17,896 nt of DNA from Chrysochromulina tobinii (Eukaryota; Haptophyta; Prymnesiales; Chrysochromulinaceae): the NCBI GenBank assembly GCA_001275005.1, contig JWZX01001971.1, positions 1 to 17,896 on the forward strand, written 5' to 3'. The position numbers were made by a program, and so were the translations under genes. Shown here piece by piece: positions 1 through 10,063 of the stretch. Positions within the stretch are counted from its first letter, which is position 1, and every line of letters begins with the position of its first letter. Under the pieces are notes generated by a model. That model made no database searches. It was not told the DNA's origin and worked only from the letters and a program-made list of their open reading frames with translations.

Positions 1-122
1 TTCCCCCCCCCCCCCCCACTCGCGTTGGCCTCGGCATTCACACGCTCGGCATTCACACGCGCGCCGCCGCCCTCCTTGGTCGCCGCTCCTTCCCGGAGGG
101 CTGCCGCCGCGTGTGAACGCAC
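1..122 (-). other. SMG1 intron, 5' part (runs off the left edge)
   Basis: Immediately after codon CAG (Gln2297) the minus strand reads GTGCGTTC, a donor like that of transporter intron 1 (GTGCGC). Phase is 0. The frame stays open for a further 40 codons to the edge, but that translation is low complexity, ends in polyglycine from the C-run at 3-17, and lacks the QREAALQ-like continuation seen in SMG1 proteins after YKxWQ. An intron is therefore preferred over coding sequence. The acceptor is outside the window. Confidence 0.7.
31..60. repeat. two exact 15-bp tandem copies in the SMG1 intron
   Basis: The unit TCGGCATTCACACGC occurs at 31-45 and again at 46-60 without mismatch. Its segment GCATTCACACGC is complementary, with one mismatch, to 109-120 next to the SMG1 donor, so the two regions could pair. 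A 15-base C-run (3-17) lies at the window edge. Confidence 0.85.
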
Positions 123-3100
123 CTGCCACGCCTTATAGATGGAGAAGAGGGGGGTGACGCCCTCAACCCACTGGATGAGACCTGATCGAGGGCCCAGAGG
201 GAGCACCGCGTAATTTCGCGCCCTCATCGCATCGACCGCGCGCGTGTGTCGGTCGGTGCGCAGCATGCCGTTGACCACCCGAAGCAGCTGCATGATGCGC
301 TCGTCCAAGTGCAAGTCCTCACGCCCCTTGAGCAGGTAGTTGTACTGCCGCCCGTCCGAGCCAAGGAGGGTGAGCTTCTTGGGACGCGTCTTGGTGGGCA
401 GCACCGCAAGCTCGGGCAGGAACCGCTCGATGCGCACCGCCGCCGCTTCCTCGGGCGGAGCGCCCGCGACGGCGCCTGACGCGCCGACGTGCGAGCCGGG
501 CGGTGCGCTCGTCGCGGCGGTGGCGGCGGTGGCGGCGGTGGCGCGTCTTGGCGTTGGCGCGGCGGCGGCGGCGAGGGGTTGGTCGCTGCTCAGCCCGGGC
601 ATCGGGATCAGCGAGCCTCGCAGTCCCGCCAGGTGAGGGGAGAGGAGTGGCAGTGGCAACGTTGGCGTTCGGAGGTAGGCACTCAACGTACGCTGTAGCT
701 CCCTCAACGGCTCCCAACACGTCTCAAATGCAGAAGAGATGGGGGCTCGGAAGTCGGCGATCGCGGCACGCAACGCGCGGCCCGTGGTTTGTTGAAAGGC
801 TCGCTCGTGAGGCGTGCCAGCCGGCGCACTGAGGGCGCGCTCGTGTCGCTCGAGGGCCGCGACCACAGGCGCCATGATGGCCGAATACTTCTCGCCGAGG
901 ATGCGCGCCTTGTCGGCGTGCGTCAGCTTCGGGTTCGCCCTCACGCGGCGTGCCTCCTCCCGCAGCTTGCCCACCTTTGTGGACACGTCCGATTGGAGGG
1001 AGGCGAGGACTCCATGCAAGTGGTCCTCCCACAGCAGTGTCACGCGGCCGAGCTCGCTGATCAGCATTCGAAGCTCGCTCAGCAGGCGGGGGTTGTGCAT
1101 GCCGAGGGCGGTGCAGATGGCCTGCCGCTCTGCCCGCCCCGCCCCGCCAGTGCCCTCGATGGCGTTGGCCGACATAGGCAGCGCGGCCGTGCTCACGACG
1201 GCGTCCGCGAGGTTGGCGGGAGTTTCGTCAGCGCCTACGATAGCAGGGTAGAGGACCAGCTGCGGCAGCCGTCGCCCGATCGCGATGAGTAACGTCTGCA
1301 CGTGCGATCGGACCGTCGGCTCCGGGTGTGCGAGTCGGGCAAAGAGCTGCGGCACCACGCCGCTCCAGCCGAGCGCCGGCGTCGCCGCCATCCCAGCCGC
1401 AAAGTCGTCTTGCAGATCGGTTGCATGGCGCAACAGCAGCCGCAGCAGTCGCAGCGGCACCGCCACACTCGTGTGCGCGGCCGCCTGGGCCTCGTTCAGG
1501 CGGAGATAGGCGAAAAAGGCGCGTACCGCCGTGCGCAGCGGAGCGAGAAGCCGCTCGCGCACCGCCCGCCACAAGGCGAGTAGCCGCTCACCCGCCTCCG
1601 TGAGCGTGAGAGGGGCGCTCCCCTCATCCCAACCGGCCCCAAACGTCTCCTCGAAGCGCCCGCAGAGCTCTCGCTCCGCTGCTGCGCCCTCGACGGCACC
1701 CGTGTCGTGTGCGGCGCTGTCGTCGAGGGCCAATCGCCCGTGGCTCACGAGGAGCGCCGCAATGAGCGCATACGTGTGCGGCGCACTCGCCAGCCGTTGC
1801 GGGAAGGCGCTCACAATGAGGTGGCGCAGCTGTGCTCGCTCGGTGAGCGTCAGCTCGACGCCGCCGCCGCTGCCGCTCGATGTGCTTGCGACAGCTCCGG
1901 TCGCACCGCCGCCACCGCCACCACCGCCGCCACCGCCGCCACCGCCGCCGGCCCCCTTGAGAACAGCCACGCCTTGACGGTAGCACCATGTGCCGAGGCG
2001 CAGCTGAGCCTTCGCGCGCGAGGGGGCTTGCACAGTCGCCGCATGCAGGCAACGCCCACACGCAGACTCGGAGGCCGCGATGAGCTCATCAGCCGTAAGC
2101 GGCGCGGGCGAGGGGGATTCGTCACTGCCACGGGATTCGTCACTGCCACGGGATTCGTCACTGCGGCGTGCGAGGGCCGCCTCACTCATCGCGCCGTGCA
2201 CCACCGTCCCCTCCGAGGGCAGCGGTCGCTCCTGCAGCCAACTAGCGAGCTTGAGGCACATCTTGGCATGGAGGAGGTCGAGCGGCGTCGCGGGTGCGGG
2301 CGTGTGAGCAGCCGGCGGCGGCGCATCGGCGGCGGCCTCGTCGTGGGCGGTCACAACGCGAATGAGAGGCTGTGCAGCCGCCCACAGAGCATCGAGCGCC
2401 TCGGAGGCTTGTCCCGTCGCGCGCAGCAACAGAATGGACTCATACCGGCCACGGAGCGCCGTAGCGGCATCGAGTGTGCTGCTCGAGGCAACCCCTGCAA
2501 CGAGCCGTGAAGCGAGGCGCGCGTTCCCCCGGCGTCTCGCGAGACGGGCGAGCGCCAGACGCAGGCCAAGCAGGGCGCCACTGCCAGCATGGTCGGAGGC
2601 GGCGCAGATGGCGGAGGTGGCGGTGGCGGCGGAGGTGGCGGAGGTGGCGGCTTGGTGGGCGCGCTCCTCCGCTCGCAACAGCGCGAGCCACGCGCCGGCA
2701 TGTTGTGCCTGATGATCCAGGAGCTGGGCCACCGCGCCCACACTCGGCCACCCGCCCATCAGTGCGTTGCCCACGCCGCCACGCCCTGTGGCGACGGCGC
2801 GAGCGGCGCTCGCGGCGGCGCTCGCGGCTTGGAGGTGGAGGAGCGTGGGTAAGGTGCCCGAGGCCACGCGCGCGCCGAGGCCGCAGCTCAGGGCAAGCTC
2901 GTCGAGCAACGGTTCACTGCTGTGCGCGGCGGCGGAAACGGCCGGGGGGTCGTCGGGCGGGGCAGCGATGGCGGCGGCGAGTCGCTCGAGGCTCTGCAAC
3001 TGCGGCCCTTGGACCCCTGGCCAGGCGGCCAGTGCAGACGCTGAGCGGCCGGCGTCGGTTGGAGGCTCGTCAGCGGGTGCGTGCGGGGCGAGGGGCGGGG

Positions 3101-6100
3101 CGGCGGCAGCATCGCCCCCCTCCTTCGACGAAGAATGCAGCCACCCCAGCACTGAGCACGCCCTCGCACTCAGCGGTTGAGCAAAGTGTGGAGCGCCGTT
3201 GCCGCCGCTGCCGGTGCGGTACTGTGCGAGGACGGCATGCCACGCATGCAATTCGTCCACCTCGCCCAGCTCGGCATAGCAAGCACTCACGTGGCCGGCT
3301 ACGTAGCTCGCTTGGGCGGGCTCGGCGGCCATGGCGGCGGCGGGAGTGTCCAGCAGCGCACGCAGCTCGACCAGCGACTCCTCGAGTCGTCCGGCGGCTC
3401 GCAGCCGCATACCGTCCAGCCAGGGCACCCACGCCGTACTGAGCTCGTGTATGCGCGGCGCGGTCGCGGCGCTGTCGCGCTGCAGCAGCAGCGTCTGCGG
3501 CTTCTGCCTGTCCTGCTGCGAGCGCAGCGCGGCGGCATGCAACGGCCCGAGCTTGCGCTTGACGAAGCCGGCAAGCCCGTCGGTGACTTGCATGCCGCCG
3601 AGCTCGAGCAGCGCGTCCATGAGCACGTACAGCGTGCCCTCGACATCGCGTAGACACGATTGCATGTTGCGCAGCAGCCCCTCTTGCAAGTCGAGTCGAC
3701 CCGTCGAGGGCGTGCGCACGCAGTAGCTTGCACCGCGCGCGGCCAGGTCAACGAGCCGAAGCTGCGCGTGCCGTGCGACCGAAGCGGGCTGACGTGTCGC
3801 GAGGGCGGCCGAAAGGAGGCGCGGGCGCAGCCGTGCAAACCAATCGACGCACACGCGCTGATTGTTGGCGAAGAAGAGGCGCGCCGCATTAGGAGGCGGC
3901 GGCAGCGCGAGGGAGCCATCGCATGCGTTGGTCACCTGCCGCTCCAGCTGCTCAAAGGTGTGCAGCAGCAAGCGCAGCCGCTCGAGCGATGCGCCCGAGA
4001 CGGCGCCGGGACCGCCAGCACCTCCGGCGGGGAGCGCTGCAGTGAGCATCTTTTCCATCCCCTCGAAGGTTTGTGCCGGCCCGCCAAATGGGGAGCGCAG
4101 GCGCGCGTGCACGAGGAATCGAGCTGCCTCAGCCCCGCCCCACCAGCCGCCCAGCTGCACGTCGACACGGACGAGGGAGCGCAGCGAGGGGAGGGCTCCC
4201 GCGCCGCTGAGCACGAGCTGGCGCGCGAACAAGGACGCGAGTGGCGCCGTACCGGGCGCGCGGCTCGAGAGGAGCCGAAGCATCCGTTGCAACTGCATAG
4301 GGCCATAGCTGGGGAGTGGGCTCGTCTCGACGATCAGATGGCGCCAGCGTTCGCTCGTCGCCACCCCGCCGCCTCGATCGACTTCGAAGGCCGCGTCCTT
4401 GGCAACACCGCCGCGGACGACAAGGAAGCCGCCGAAGCCCGCGCCGGCGCCGGCGACGGCGCCCGTCGGTGCGGTCGTACGCTCGGTAGCGCCTGTCTCG
4501 GTGCCCGTGCCGCTCTCGGCAAGCGCGCCATCGGCGAGGGCGGCGTGTGGGTTGAGGGCTGCAAGGGCCGCAAGCGCGGAGCACGCGAGCACGCGAGCGG
4601 CGACGGCGCGGCACTCGCCATCCCCAGCGCTCAATTGCGCGATCGCCGCACGCAGCAGCGTGCCCAGCTCGGCGGCATGCAGCTCGATTGCGCCATCAGC
4701 CTCCTGCCGCATGCAAAGGAAGATCGCCTCGATGGCCTCGAGAGCTGCCAGCCGCAGCGGCGCGCATGGCTCAAGCACCAGTCGCAAGGCGTGCTTGAGG
4801 AGGTGGGCCAACCGTCCCAAGCCCATGCCCACGCCCAAGCCGCTGCCACTGCGCCGCGCACCCAGCTCACATCCCAACCAAACAGCAAAGCTGCACCCCA
4901 CATTCTCGCCGGCCTCGCCCTTGGCGTCGTCGTGTGCGCTGGATGCGGCGGCGGCTTCAGGCGCGGCGGCGGTGCTGGCGCTGCTGGCGTTGGAGTTGGC
5001 ATGGGCGGCGGCGGTGAGGGCGGCGGTGGTTGCGCGCAGGGCGGCGAGGCGCACAAGGGGAGGGTGCGTGTGCGCTCGGGAGGGCGCGAGCAACGAGAGG
5101 AGCAATGCCCGCCACTGCGACGCGAGCATGGCGAGGGAGACATGCATCGGGGTGCCCGCGCCCGGCGGCGGAGGCAGCACGATGGTGGTGTTGTACGCTA
5201 GGCCGAGGAGGCTGATGGTGACGCTGAGCGAGAGGGCGGGGCGGCGCGCCACCGGCAGCGTGCGCACCGGGTGCAGCTGACGCAGAAGCGTCGACGCGAT
5301 CGAGAGCAGATGCGACGCGTGGCTCGTTTCAGTGAGCACCGCCGCCAACAAGCCCAGCAGCGCCTGCAGCACACGTGATCGCTCGGCAGCGCTGAGCTCG
5401 CTCGGTGCGCTGCCACCATCGGTCTCCATGTCGCCTGACGGAGCCTCGGCAGCCTCGCTCGAGGGCGCGGCCGGCGCGCCGGCACGGGCGGAGCCGCCAT
5501 CGGAGGCGATGAAGGGGGCGGTGGGGTTGAAGGCGGCGATGGGGTTGAAGGCAGCTGTGGGGTTTGCGGAGCCACTCGTCTGGTTGGCACTGAGGACGGC
5601 GGAGGCGCCCAGGGCGAAGGCGGCGGCGGGGGGCGGAGGCAGCGGGAGCGCGGTGACGTGTTGGCGCAGAGTGGCCAGCAAGCTCTGCAGCAGCACCGAA
5701 GCGGCCGCGCTCGACGTGTGTGGCGCACAAAGCAGTAGCCGGTGAGCGGAGAGGACGGCAGCGCCCACGGCGGGCTCCGGGTGCAACCAGAGGCTTGGAA
5801 TTGGGGAGACGGGAGAGACGAGGACATGGGCGGCCTGGGCGGTGAGGGCACTCCCCTGCGCACGCACGAGCCGCTCGTGATGGCCGAGCGCGCGCAGGAT
5901 CGTCACCGTGCGCGCGGACGGCACGTGCAGCGGAGCGAGGAGGATCCTCGAGGCGGCGGCGTGGTGCGGCGCTACTCGACCGCGCAGAGCCTCGGCGATC
6001 GTGAGGATGGTGTCCTCGGCAAAGGCTGTGAGGTCGGCCGCGGAGGTGGCAGGCGGCGCGGCCGCGGTCACGTGTATGGGCAGCCGCGTCGCCAGGCAGT

Positions 6101-7013
6101 GCAGACATCGGCCGGTGAGCTCGGGTTGCTCGGCCGCGGCGGCGTACGTTGAGCCCAGCCCGCGTACCACCGCACCGAAGCAGCCTGCAAATCGTGTGAG
6201 GCGCGGGGCGAGGGCGGTGGTGTGGTGACGCGCTGCCGGGGGCGGTGTGGGCGGCTCGGCGGGCAGCCCTTCGAGGTCGTCGAGCAGATGGCGCGCGAGG
6301 CGCAGACCAAAGCCCTCGGAGTGTGCCCAAAGCGTTCGCAAGCTTCCGAGTGTGGTGTTGATGTCCGAGCAGAGGGCGAGGGGCGAGCGCGGCTCCAGTG
6401 CCCAGCCGAGGAGGAAGTCGACGACCTCCGGAAAGTGTGGTATCAGCACCGGAGCCAGCTCGCGCCGCCCAAGCGTCGTGAGCAGCGGCAGCAGGACCGC
6501 AAACAGCGAAGGGTCCTCGACACGCTCAAGCATCCAGCGCACGCAGTGGAGCACGTCGGCGAGGGCGGGTAGCAGCTGCTGCAGCTCCTGCTCCTCGCGC
6601 AGCAGGTGCTGCAGCATGTCGTTCAGCGCCGACAGCAACAGGCTCCAGCCGCTCGGCCGCATGCCGCCTGGCAGCACCTCCTGCGCACTGCTCGTGCGCT
6701 GCGCCGATGCGGCGAGCCAGCCGCAAAACTCGCGCTGCGCAGCGGGGCTGCGCTGCGCCGCACCGAGTGCACCGAGCAGCGCGGGCAGCGCGCGCAGCAC
6801 CTGCACCTCCGCGTCATACAGCAACGGCTCGATGCTCTGCAGTATGCCGCGCAGTGCCTGCTGCGCGAGCCCACGGTGCTCGGCGCGTGAGAGCGAGGCG
6901 GTGAGCGCCACCGCGGCCGCAATACGCTTGCTCGGCTCGCCCGGCGCGCATAGCGTCCGCAGGTGTCCGATGGGGTCGTCCGGGGGGAGTGGCCCTCGCG
7001 AGATCGTCGCCAT
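123..7013 (-). CDS. SMG1: SMG1-type PI3K-related kinase of nonsense-mediated decay, 5' exon (partial)
   Basis: This is a PIKK-family Ser/Thr protein kinase. In known systems SMG1 phosphorylates UPF1 to trigger nonsense-mediated mRNA decay. The frame is open from ATG 7013 to the left window edge with no stop; codons up to 123 give 2297 residues. The N-terminal ~950 residues are an Ala/Leu-rich helical-repeat region. SMG1/FAT-like blocks follow: LRSPFGGPAQTF (~970), an FF..N...C.DW block (~1045), RLLRLLLRHA and VPQLFARL (~1850-1890), LVLYPAIVG (~1918) and RVTLLWE (~1985). The kinase domain starts with LPTKTRPKK (2205), LGSDGRQYNYLLKG (2217-2230; K2229 sits where the ATP-binding lysine is expected), EDLHLDERIMQ, then PLGPRSGLIQWVEG and YKAWQ. 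These match SMG1 rather than TOR, ATM or ATR. The catalytic loop and FATC lie beyond the window. The start has AAG before ATG and G after it, a good eukaryotic context. Low-complexity Ala/Gly insertions are numerous. Small in-frame introns inside such stretches cannot be excluded. Confidence 0.9.
514..540. repeat. 9-bp coding repeat (GCGGCGGTG x3) in SMG1
   Basis: Three exact units encode alternating Ala-Ala-Thr on the minus strand. They sit in the linker between the FAT-like region and the kinase domain and read as a low-complexity expansion in the SMG1 exon. Confidence 0.8.
1904..1950. repeat. CCGCCA/CCGCCG repeat encoding polyglycine in SMG1
   Basis: Tandem accgcc/gcc triplets encode a run of about 15 glycines on the minus strand, within the FAT-like region. 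They keep the frame, consistent with expansion of a tolerated linker. Confidence 0.8.
2115..2164. repeat. 18-bp in-frame tandem repeat in SMG1 (nearly 3 copies)
   Basis: The unit GGATTCGTCACTGCCACG begins at 2115, 2133 and 2151; the third copy diverges near its end. On the minus strand it encodes repeated SDESRG, an acidic/serine-rich linker. The 18-bp length preserves the frame. Confidence 0.85.
2608..2652. repeat. GGCGGAGGT/GGCGGC triplet repeat encoding Ala/Ser/Thr in SMG1
   Basis: Imperfect tandem triplets and 9-bp units encode alternating Ala, Thr and Ser on the minus strand. This is the third triplet-rich expansion in the same exon. Confidence 0.75.
5523..5565. repeat. 18-bp in-frame repeat in SMG1 (FNPIAA / FNPTAA)
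   Basis: GGGGTTGAAGGCGGCGAT-type units start at 5523 and 5541, with a partial third copy at 5559. They encode repeated FNP(I/T)A on the minus strand, in a probably disordered loop of the N-terminal helical region. Confidence 0.8.
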
Positions 7014-7141
7014 CTTTCTCTCACGGCGCCGCTCGCCCGATATGAATATGGCTTCGCGGACCCTAGCACGTGTCAAGTGCCTTGTGAAAGGATCACTTGG
7101 GGAATTCACAGACGTCGGCTCAGCCGAACCGCGCTGTAGTC
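7014..7141. promoter_or_regulatory. divergent promoter between SMG1 and the transporter
   Basis: Only 128 bp separate the two outward-facing ATGs, so 5' UTRs and core promoters of both genes must fit or overlap here. The segment is less GC-rich than its flanks (TATGAATATGG at 7041-7051). A palindromic CACGTG (E-box/G-box type) lies at 7067-7072, near the middle. No canonical TATA box is evident. Shared regulation is inferred from layout only. Confidence 0.6.
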
Positions 7142-9561
7142 ATGTCCGCGGCCGCGCAGCTCGGTGCGTCACTCCCTCTGTTCTCTCGCCTCTCGAAGCG
7201 CCTCAACACGTTGTCGACCCCGTTCATCGCGGATGATGGCACGGGCGAGGACGATTATGCCCTCCTGCCACCTCCGCGCCTGCTTGGACCGCTGCAGCTG
7301 ACGGCGATCACCTTCTTTGCCGTGTGCGGCTCCGCCTACGGCATTGAGGAGGCCGTCTCGGCAGGCGGCCCGCTGCTCGCCATCGGCACGCTTCTCGGCG
7401 TCACGCTTGTCTGGTCATTGCCGATGGTCCTGGTGGTCTCGGAACTGTGCGCGTGCCGGGCCTGAACACCAAGCCTGCTCTCCTCCGTAGCCCCGCCACC
7501 GCTCACGCACCCACGCTCTTGGCCTGTGCTCTCTCTCTCCCCCCCCCCCCCCCCCCCCCCTCCTTGCAGCTCGGTGGCGATGCCGCACAGCGGCGGCTAC
7601 ATCGTGTGGGTGCACAACGCCTTCGGACCAGCGCTGGCGCTGCTGAACGGGATGGTGAACCTGTTGTGCAATGTCTTCGACTGCGCGCTGTACCCGCTCC
7701 TGCTCGCGCAATACGTCGAGCGCGCGCTGTACCCGCTGCTGCCGCCAGAGCCGCACGGCGCGCACGGCGCGAGCTGGTGGCGCGAGCTCGCACCCGACGT
7801 GATCGGCTCGTGCCTGCGGCTGGCGGTGGTGGCGCTCGCGGCGGGTGTCAACGTGCTGGGTACGAGTGTCGTGGGCATCGGCATGGTCGCGTTCATGTTC
7901 CTCGTCTCGCCGCCGCTGCTCGCCCTCGTGCTCGCGTCGTACGCAGCGCCCCACACAGCGCCGCTTGCGCCGTTCACACCTTCGCTGCAGGAGCCGCCCA
8001 CGACGGCGGCGCAGTGGCACTTCCTTCTCGCCCTCGTGATGTGGAACAATTGCGGGTACGTCTCGGCCGGCATGGTCGCCTCCTTTGGCAGGCAAGTGCT
8101 CACTACGGCGCTCCGCCCCCTTCACACAGGTACGACTCGGCGGGCATGGTCGCCTCCGAGGTCTCGGACGCTCCGCGTACCTTCCCGCGCGCCCTGACCG
8201 CCGCCCTCGTGCTCACGACAGTCACGTACGCTCTGCCGCTTGCCGCATGCACCGCGGCCGTGCCGCCCTCGAGCTGGCCCGAGTGGGGCGAGGGACAGTT
8301 CGAGATCGTGGCCAAGCAAGTGGGCGGGCCCCTCCTCCAGTATATTCTGCTCGCCACCTCCGTCACCGCCGAGGTGGGCGTGCTGTGCACCCTCATGTGC
8401 ACCACGTCGCGCGCGCTCGTCGCGATGGCTCAGCTGCGCATGCTCCCCGGACCGCTCGCACGGCTGCACCCCAGCCTCGGCACCCCCTACCTCGCGATCG
8501 CGCTCAATAGCGCGCTCATCGCGCTCGCCACGACGCTCCTCCACCTCGAGGCCCTGCTCGAGATCACCATGTTCTTCTACGCGGTCAACGTCATCGTGCA
8601 GTGCGCGACCGTCCTCCGGCTGCGGCGCACGCACCCACACCGGCTTCGGCCGAGCTATACGCTGCCCGCGCCGCTGCTAGCGCTGCCGGCGCTGTGTGCG
8701 CTGCTGCTGCTCGTGCTCACGCCGGCGCGTGGGTGGCTCGCCGCCCTCTCCCTCTTCCTCGTCTGCCTCCTCCTCTACGCCATCATCCACCTCGTGCGCC
8801 TTGCGCAAGGCCACAAGCCAGCAGCACCGCCCTCCGCACGCGCTACCGCCGCCGTGGAGGCACTCGCCGTGGTGGTGCCGCCCTTCAACGCGAGCGCCCA
8901 CGGCAACGCGCATGAGGCCGACGGTGTATGCCGCGATGGGCGCAGCAGCCGCGCTGTGATGAGCGCTCACAGCCGCGCGGCCCCGCGCCATGCCGGGCAG
9001 GGCGATGCGTGGTTCGCGCGGCTGACGCAGCGCTACCGGCCGCTCTCGGACCGCGAGCAAGAGATGCAGCGCGCCGAGGGGCAGCTCCAGGGGTTTGAGA
9101 TGAGTCGCCGCGACCGCGAGGAGTGGGATGCGGCGCGTGATCGCGGCGACGAGGAGGACGAGGACGAGGCTGGCGGCGGCCGAGGTACGGACGAGGGTGC
9201 TCCATCACCGAATCTCCCTGTTCCGTACGACTCGACCTATGAGCGCGACGACTCCCCCACGGCCACGTCACCACCCACCTCGAGCCGGGCGGGCGCCGTG
9301 GCGGGCGCCGCCAAGCGGGCCGCCGCCAAGCGCGTCACCATCAGTGCCGACGAGGTGCTCGCGCAGTGTAGATCCAGCCGCGCCGCTGCGCCGGCCCCGG
9401 GCGCCGACGTGCCTGCGGCCTCTGTCACAAGCTCGGGGGCGGGGGAGGTGAGCGCGAGCGAGGCGGCGCGCATACTCGCAGCTGAGCGAGAAAAGGGTGC
9501 CTCCTCGGGCGGCCGCGCGGCGACGGCGTCGGCCGACGAATTCGTCGATATCATCGAATGA
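7142..9561 (+). CDS. APC-superfamily amino acid/polyamine transporter (LAT/PUT-like), three exons
   Basis: Joining 7142-7446, 7570-8055 and 8130-9561 gives 740 residues. Family members are 12-helix importers of amino acids or polyamines; plant PUT/LAT proteins look closest. Signature blocks are GSAYGIEEAVSAGGPLLA (63-80, helix 1), VVSELSVAMPHSGGYIVWV across junction 1 (helix 3), WNNCGYDSAGMVASEV across junction 2 (helix 6), and PRTFPRAL directly after it. Hydrophobic segments continue to ~491. Junction 1 restores the E-(5 residues)-P...GGY spacing expected in the family; junction 2 restores the W-N--Y-DS----EV pattern. ATG 7142 is used because the upstream in-frame start at 7097 is TTG. Residues 492-740 are a hydrophilic tail, rich in Ala/Ser and with an acidic patch, that typical relatives lack. 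Substrate and membrane cannot be read from sequence. Confidence 0.87.
7447..7569 (+). other. transporter intron 1
   Basis: The 123-bp intron starts GTGCGC and ends CTCCTTGCAG. Just before the acceptor it holds a CT run and then 22 consecutive C (7539-7560), an extreme polypyrimidine tract. Splicing joins CT|C into a Leu codon. Retention would end translation at TGA 7463-7465. A second possible donor at 7453 would insert two residues and break the family spacing, so 7447 is preferred. Confidence 0.85.
8056..8129 (+). other. transporter intron 2, with exon-like 5' end
   Basis: The 74-bp intron runs from GTACGT to CACACAG. Its first 27 bases match the first 27 bases of exon 3 (8130 onward) with two mismatches and in the same reading frame. 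An internal CAG|GCAAGT at 8089-8097 is a strong GC-type donor; its use would leave a 38-nt intron and add 12 in-frame residues. Full retention shifts the frame and stops at 8195-8197. Confidence 0.8.
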
Positions 9562-10063
9562 GGCTCTGTGTGTAACGCTATCGGCGTTTACTGAAAAGCC
9601 GCGTCGTCGCAGCGTTGCGCGTCACACGGCGAGCTCAGCTCGATTTGGTTTGACGGGTGTGCCGGGGCGGCACGCTTAAAGCTCCGTTCCCGCCCGGCCG
9701 GCCGCTTAACGAAGCGCGTGCGCGGTGCGGGGCGTCCGCGGGCGTGCGGCGGAGCCGGGATCAAAACGCGTCTCCACGTTTACGGGGCTCTGGAAGCATG
9801 CAGGCGTAGGCCGTGAGCGCCATCCCACCTAGTTTTCATAAAAGACAATGATCTCATTTCTTTCCAGTCTCTCCGCTGTGGGTCAGTGAGCTCTCTCAAT
9901 ACATGGCATGTGAGCCGCAGCTCGCGCGCGCCCCGTGCGCGCCCTCTTGCGGACTAGCACGCGCGCGAGACCCGTGCGTGCGCGCATGCGCGCGGGGCGA
10001 GTCGCTGAGCCCTTGCCCACGTTGCATGCGCGCGAGGCAAAGACCACTCTAGCCACCAAGGCC
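9562..10063. other. shared 3' region of convergent transporter and NDUFA8 genes
   Basis: About 500 bp between two stop codons facing each other. It is mostly very GC-rich, including alternating CG-rich stretches at 9925-10035 with GCATGCGCGCG-type palindromes, with an AT-richer island at 9830-9870 that could hold poly(A) signals for one or both mRNAs. No convincing gene, tRNA or canonical AATAAA was found; ORFs here are short and low complexity. Confidence 0.5.

Noticed and set aside
31-60. Repeat array that might suggest CRISPR
   Set aside because: Only two directly adjacent 15-bp copies with no spacers, within a eukaryotic intron.
1-122. Coding read-through of the SMG1 exon to the window edge
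   Set aside because: No stop occurs, but the translation is polyglycine and repeats, lacks the expected SMG1 continuation, and begins at a good donor.
3660-5201. 513-codon plus-strand ORF opposite SMG1
   Set aside because: It is antisense to conserved SMG1 coding sequence and has a composition expected from reading a GC3-rich gene backwards; no motif recognised. The same holds for 2474-3442, 1707-2510, 4399-5280 and 6247-7236.
7097-7141. N-terminal extension of the transporter from 7097
   Set aside because: The first codon is TTG, not a normal eukaryotic start; ATG 7142 is the first ATG in frame before the conserved region.
7447-9561. A single long ORF starting within transporter intron 1
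   Set aside because: It begins with GTG at the splice donor and runs out of frame through exon 2; only its part from 8130 on is real coding sequence (exon 3).
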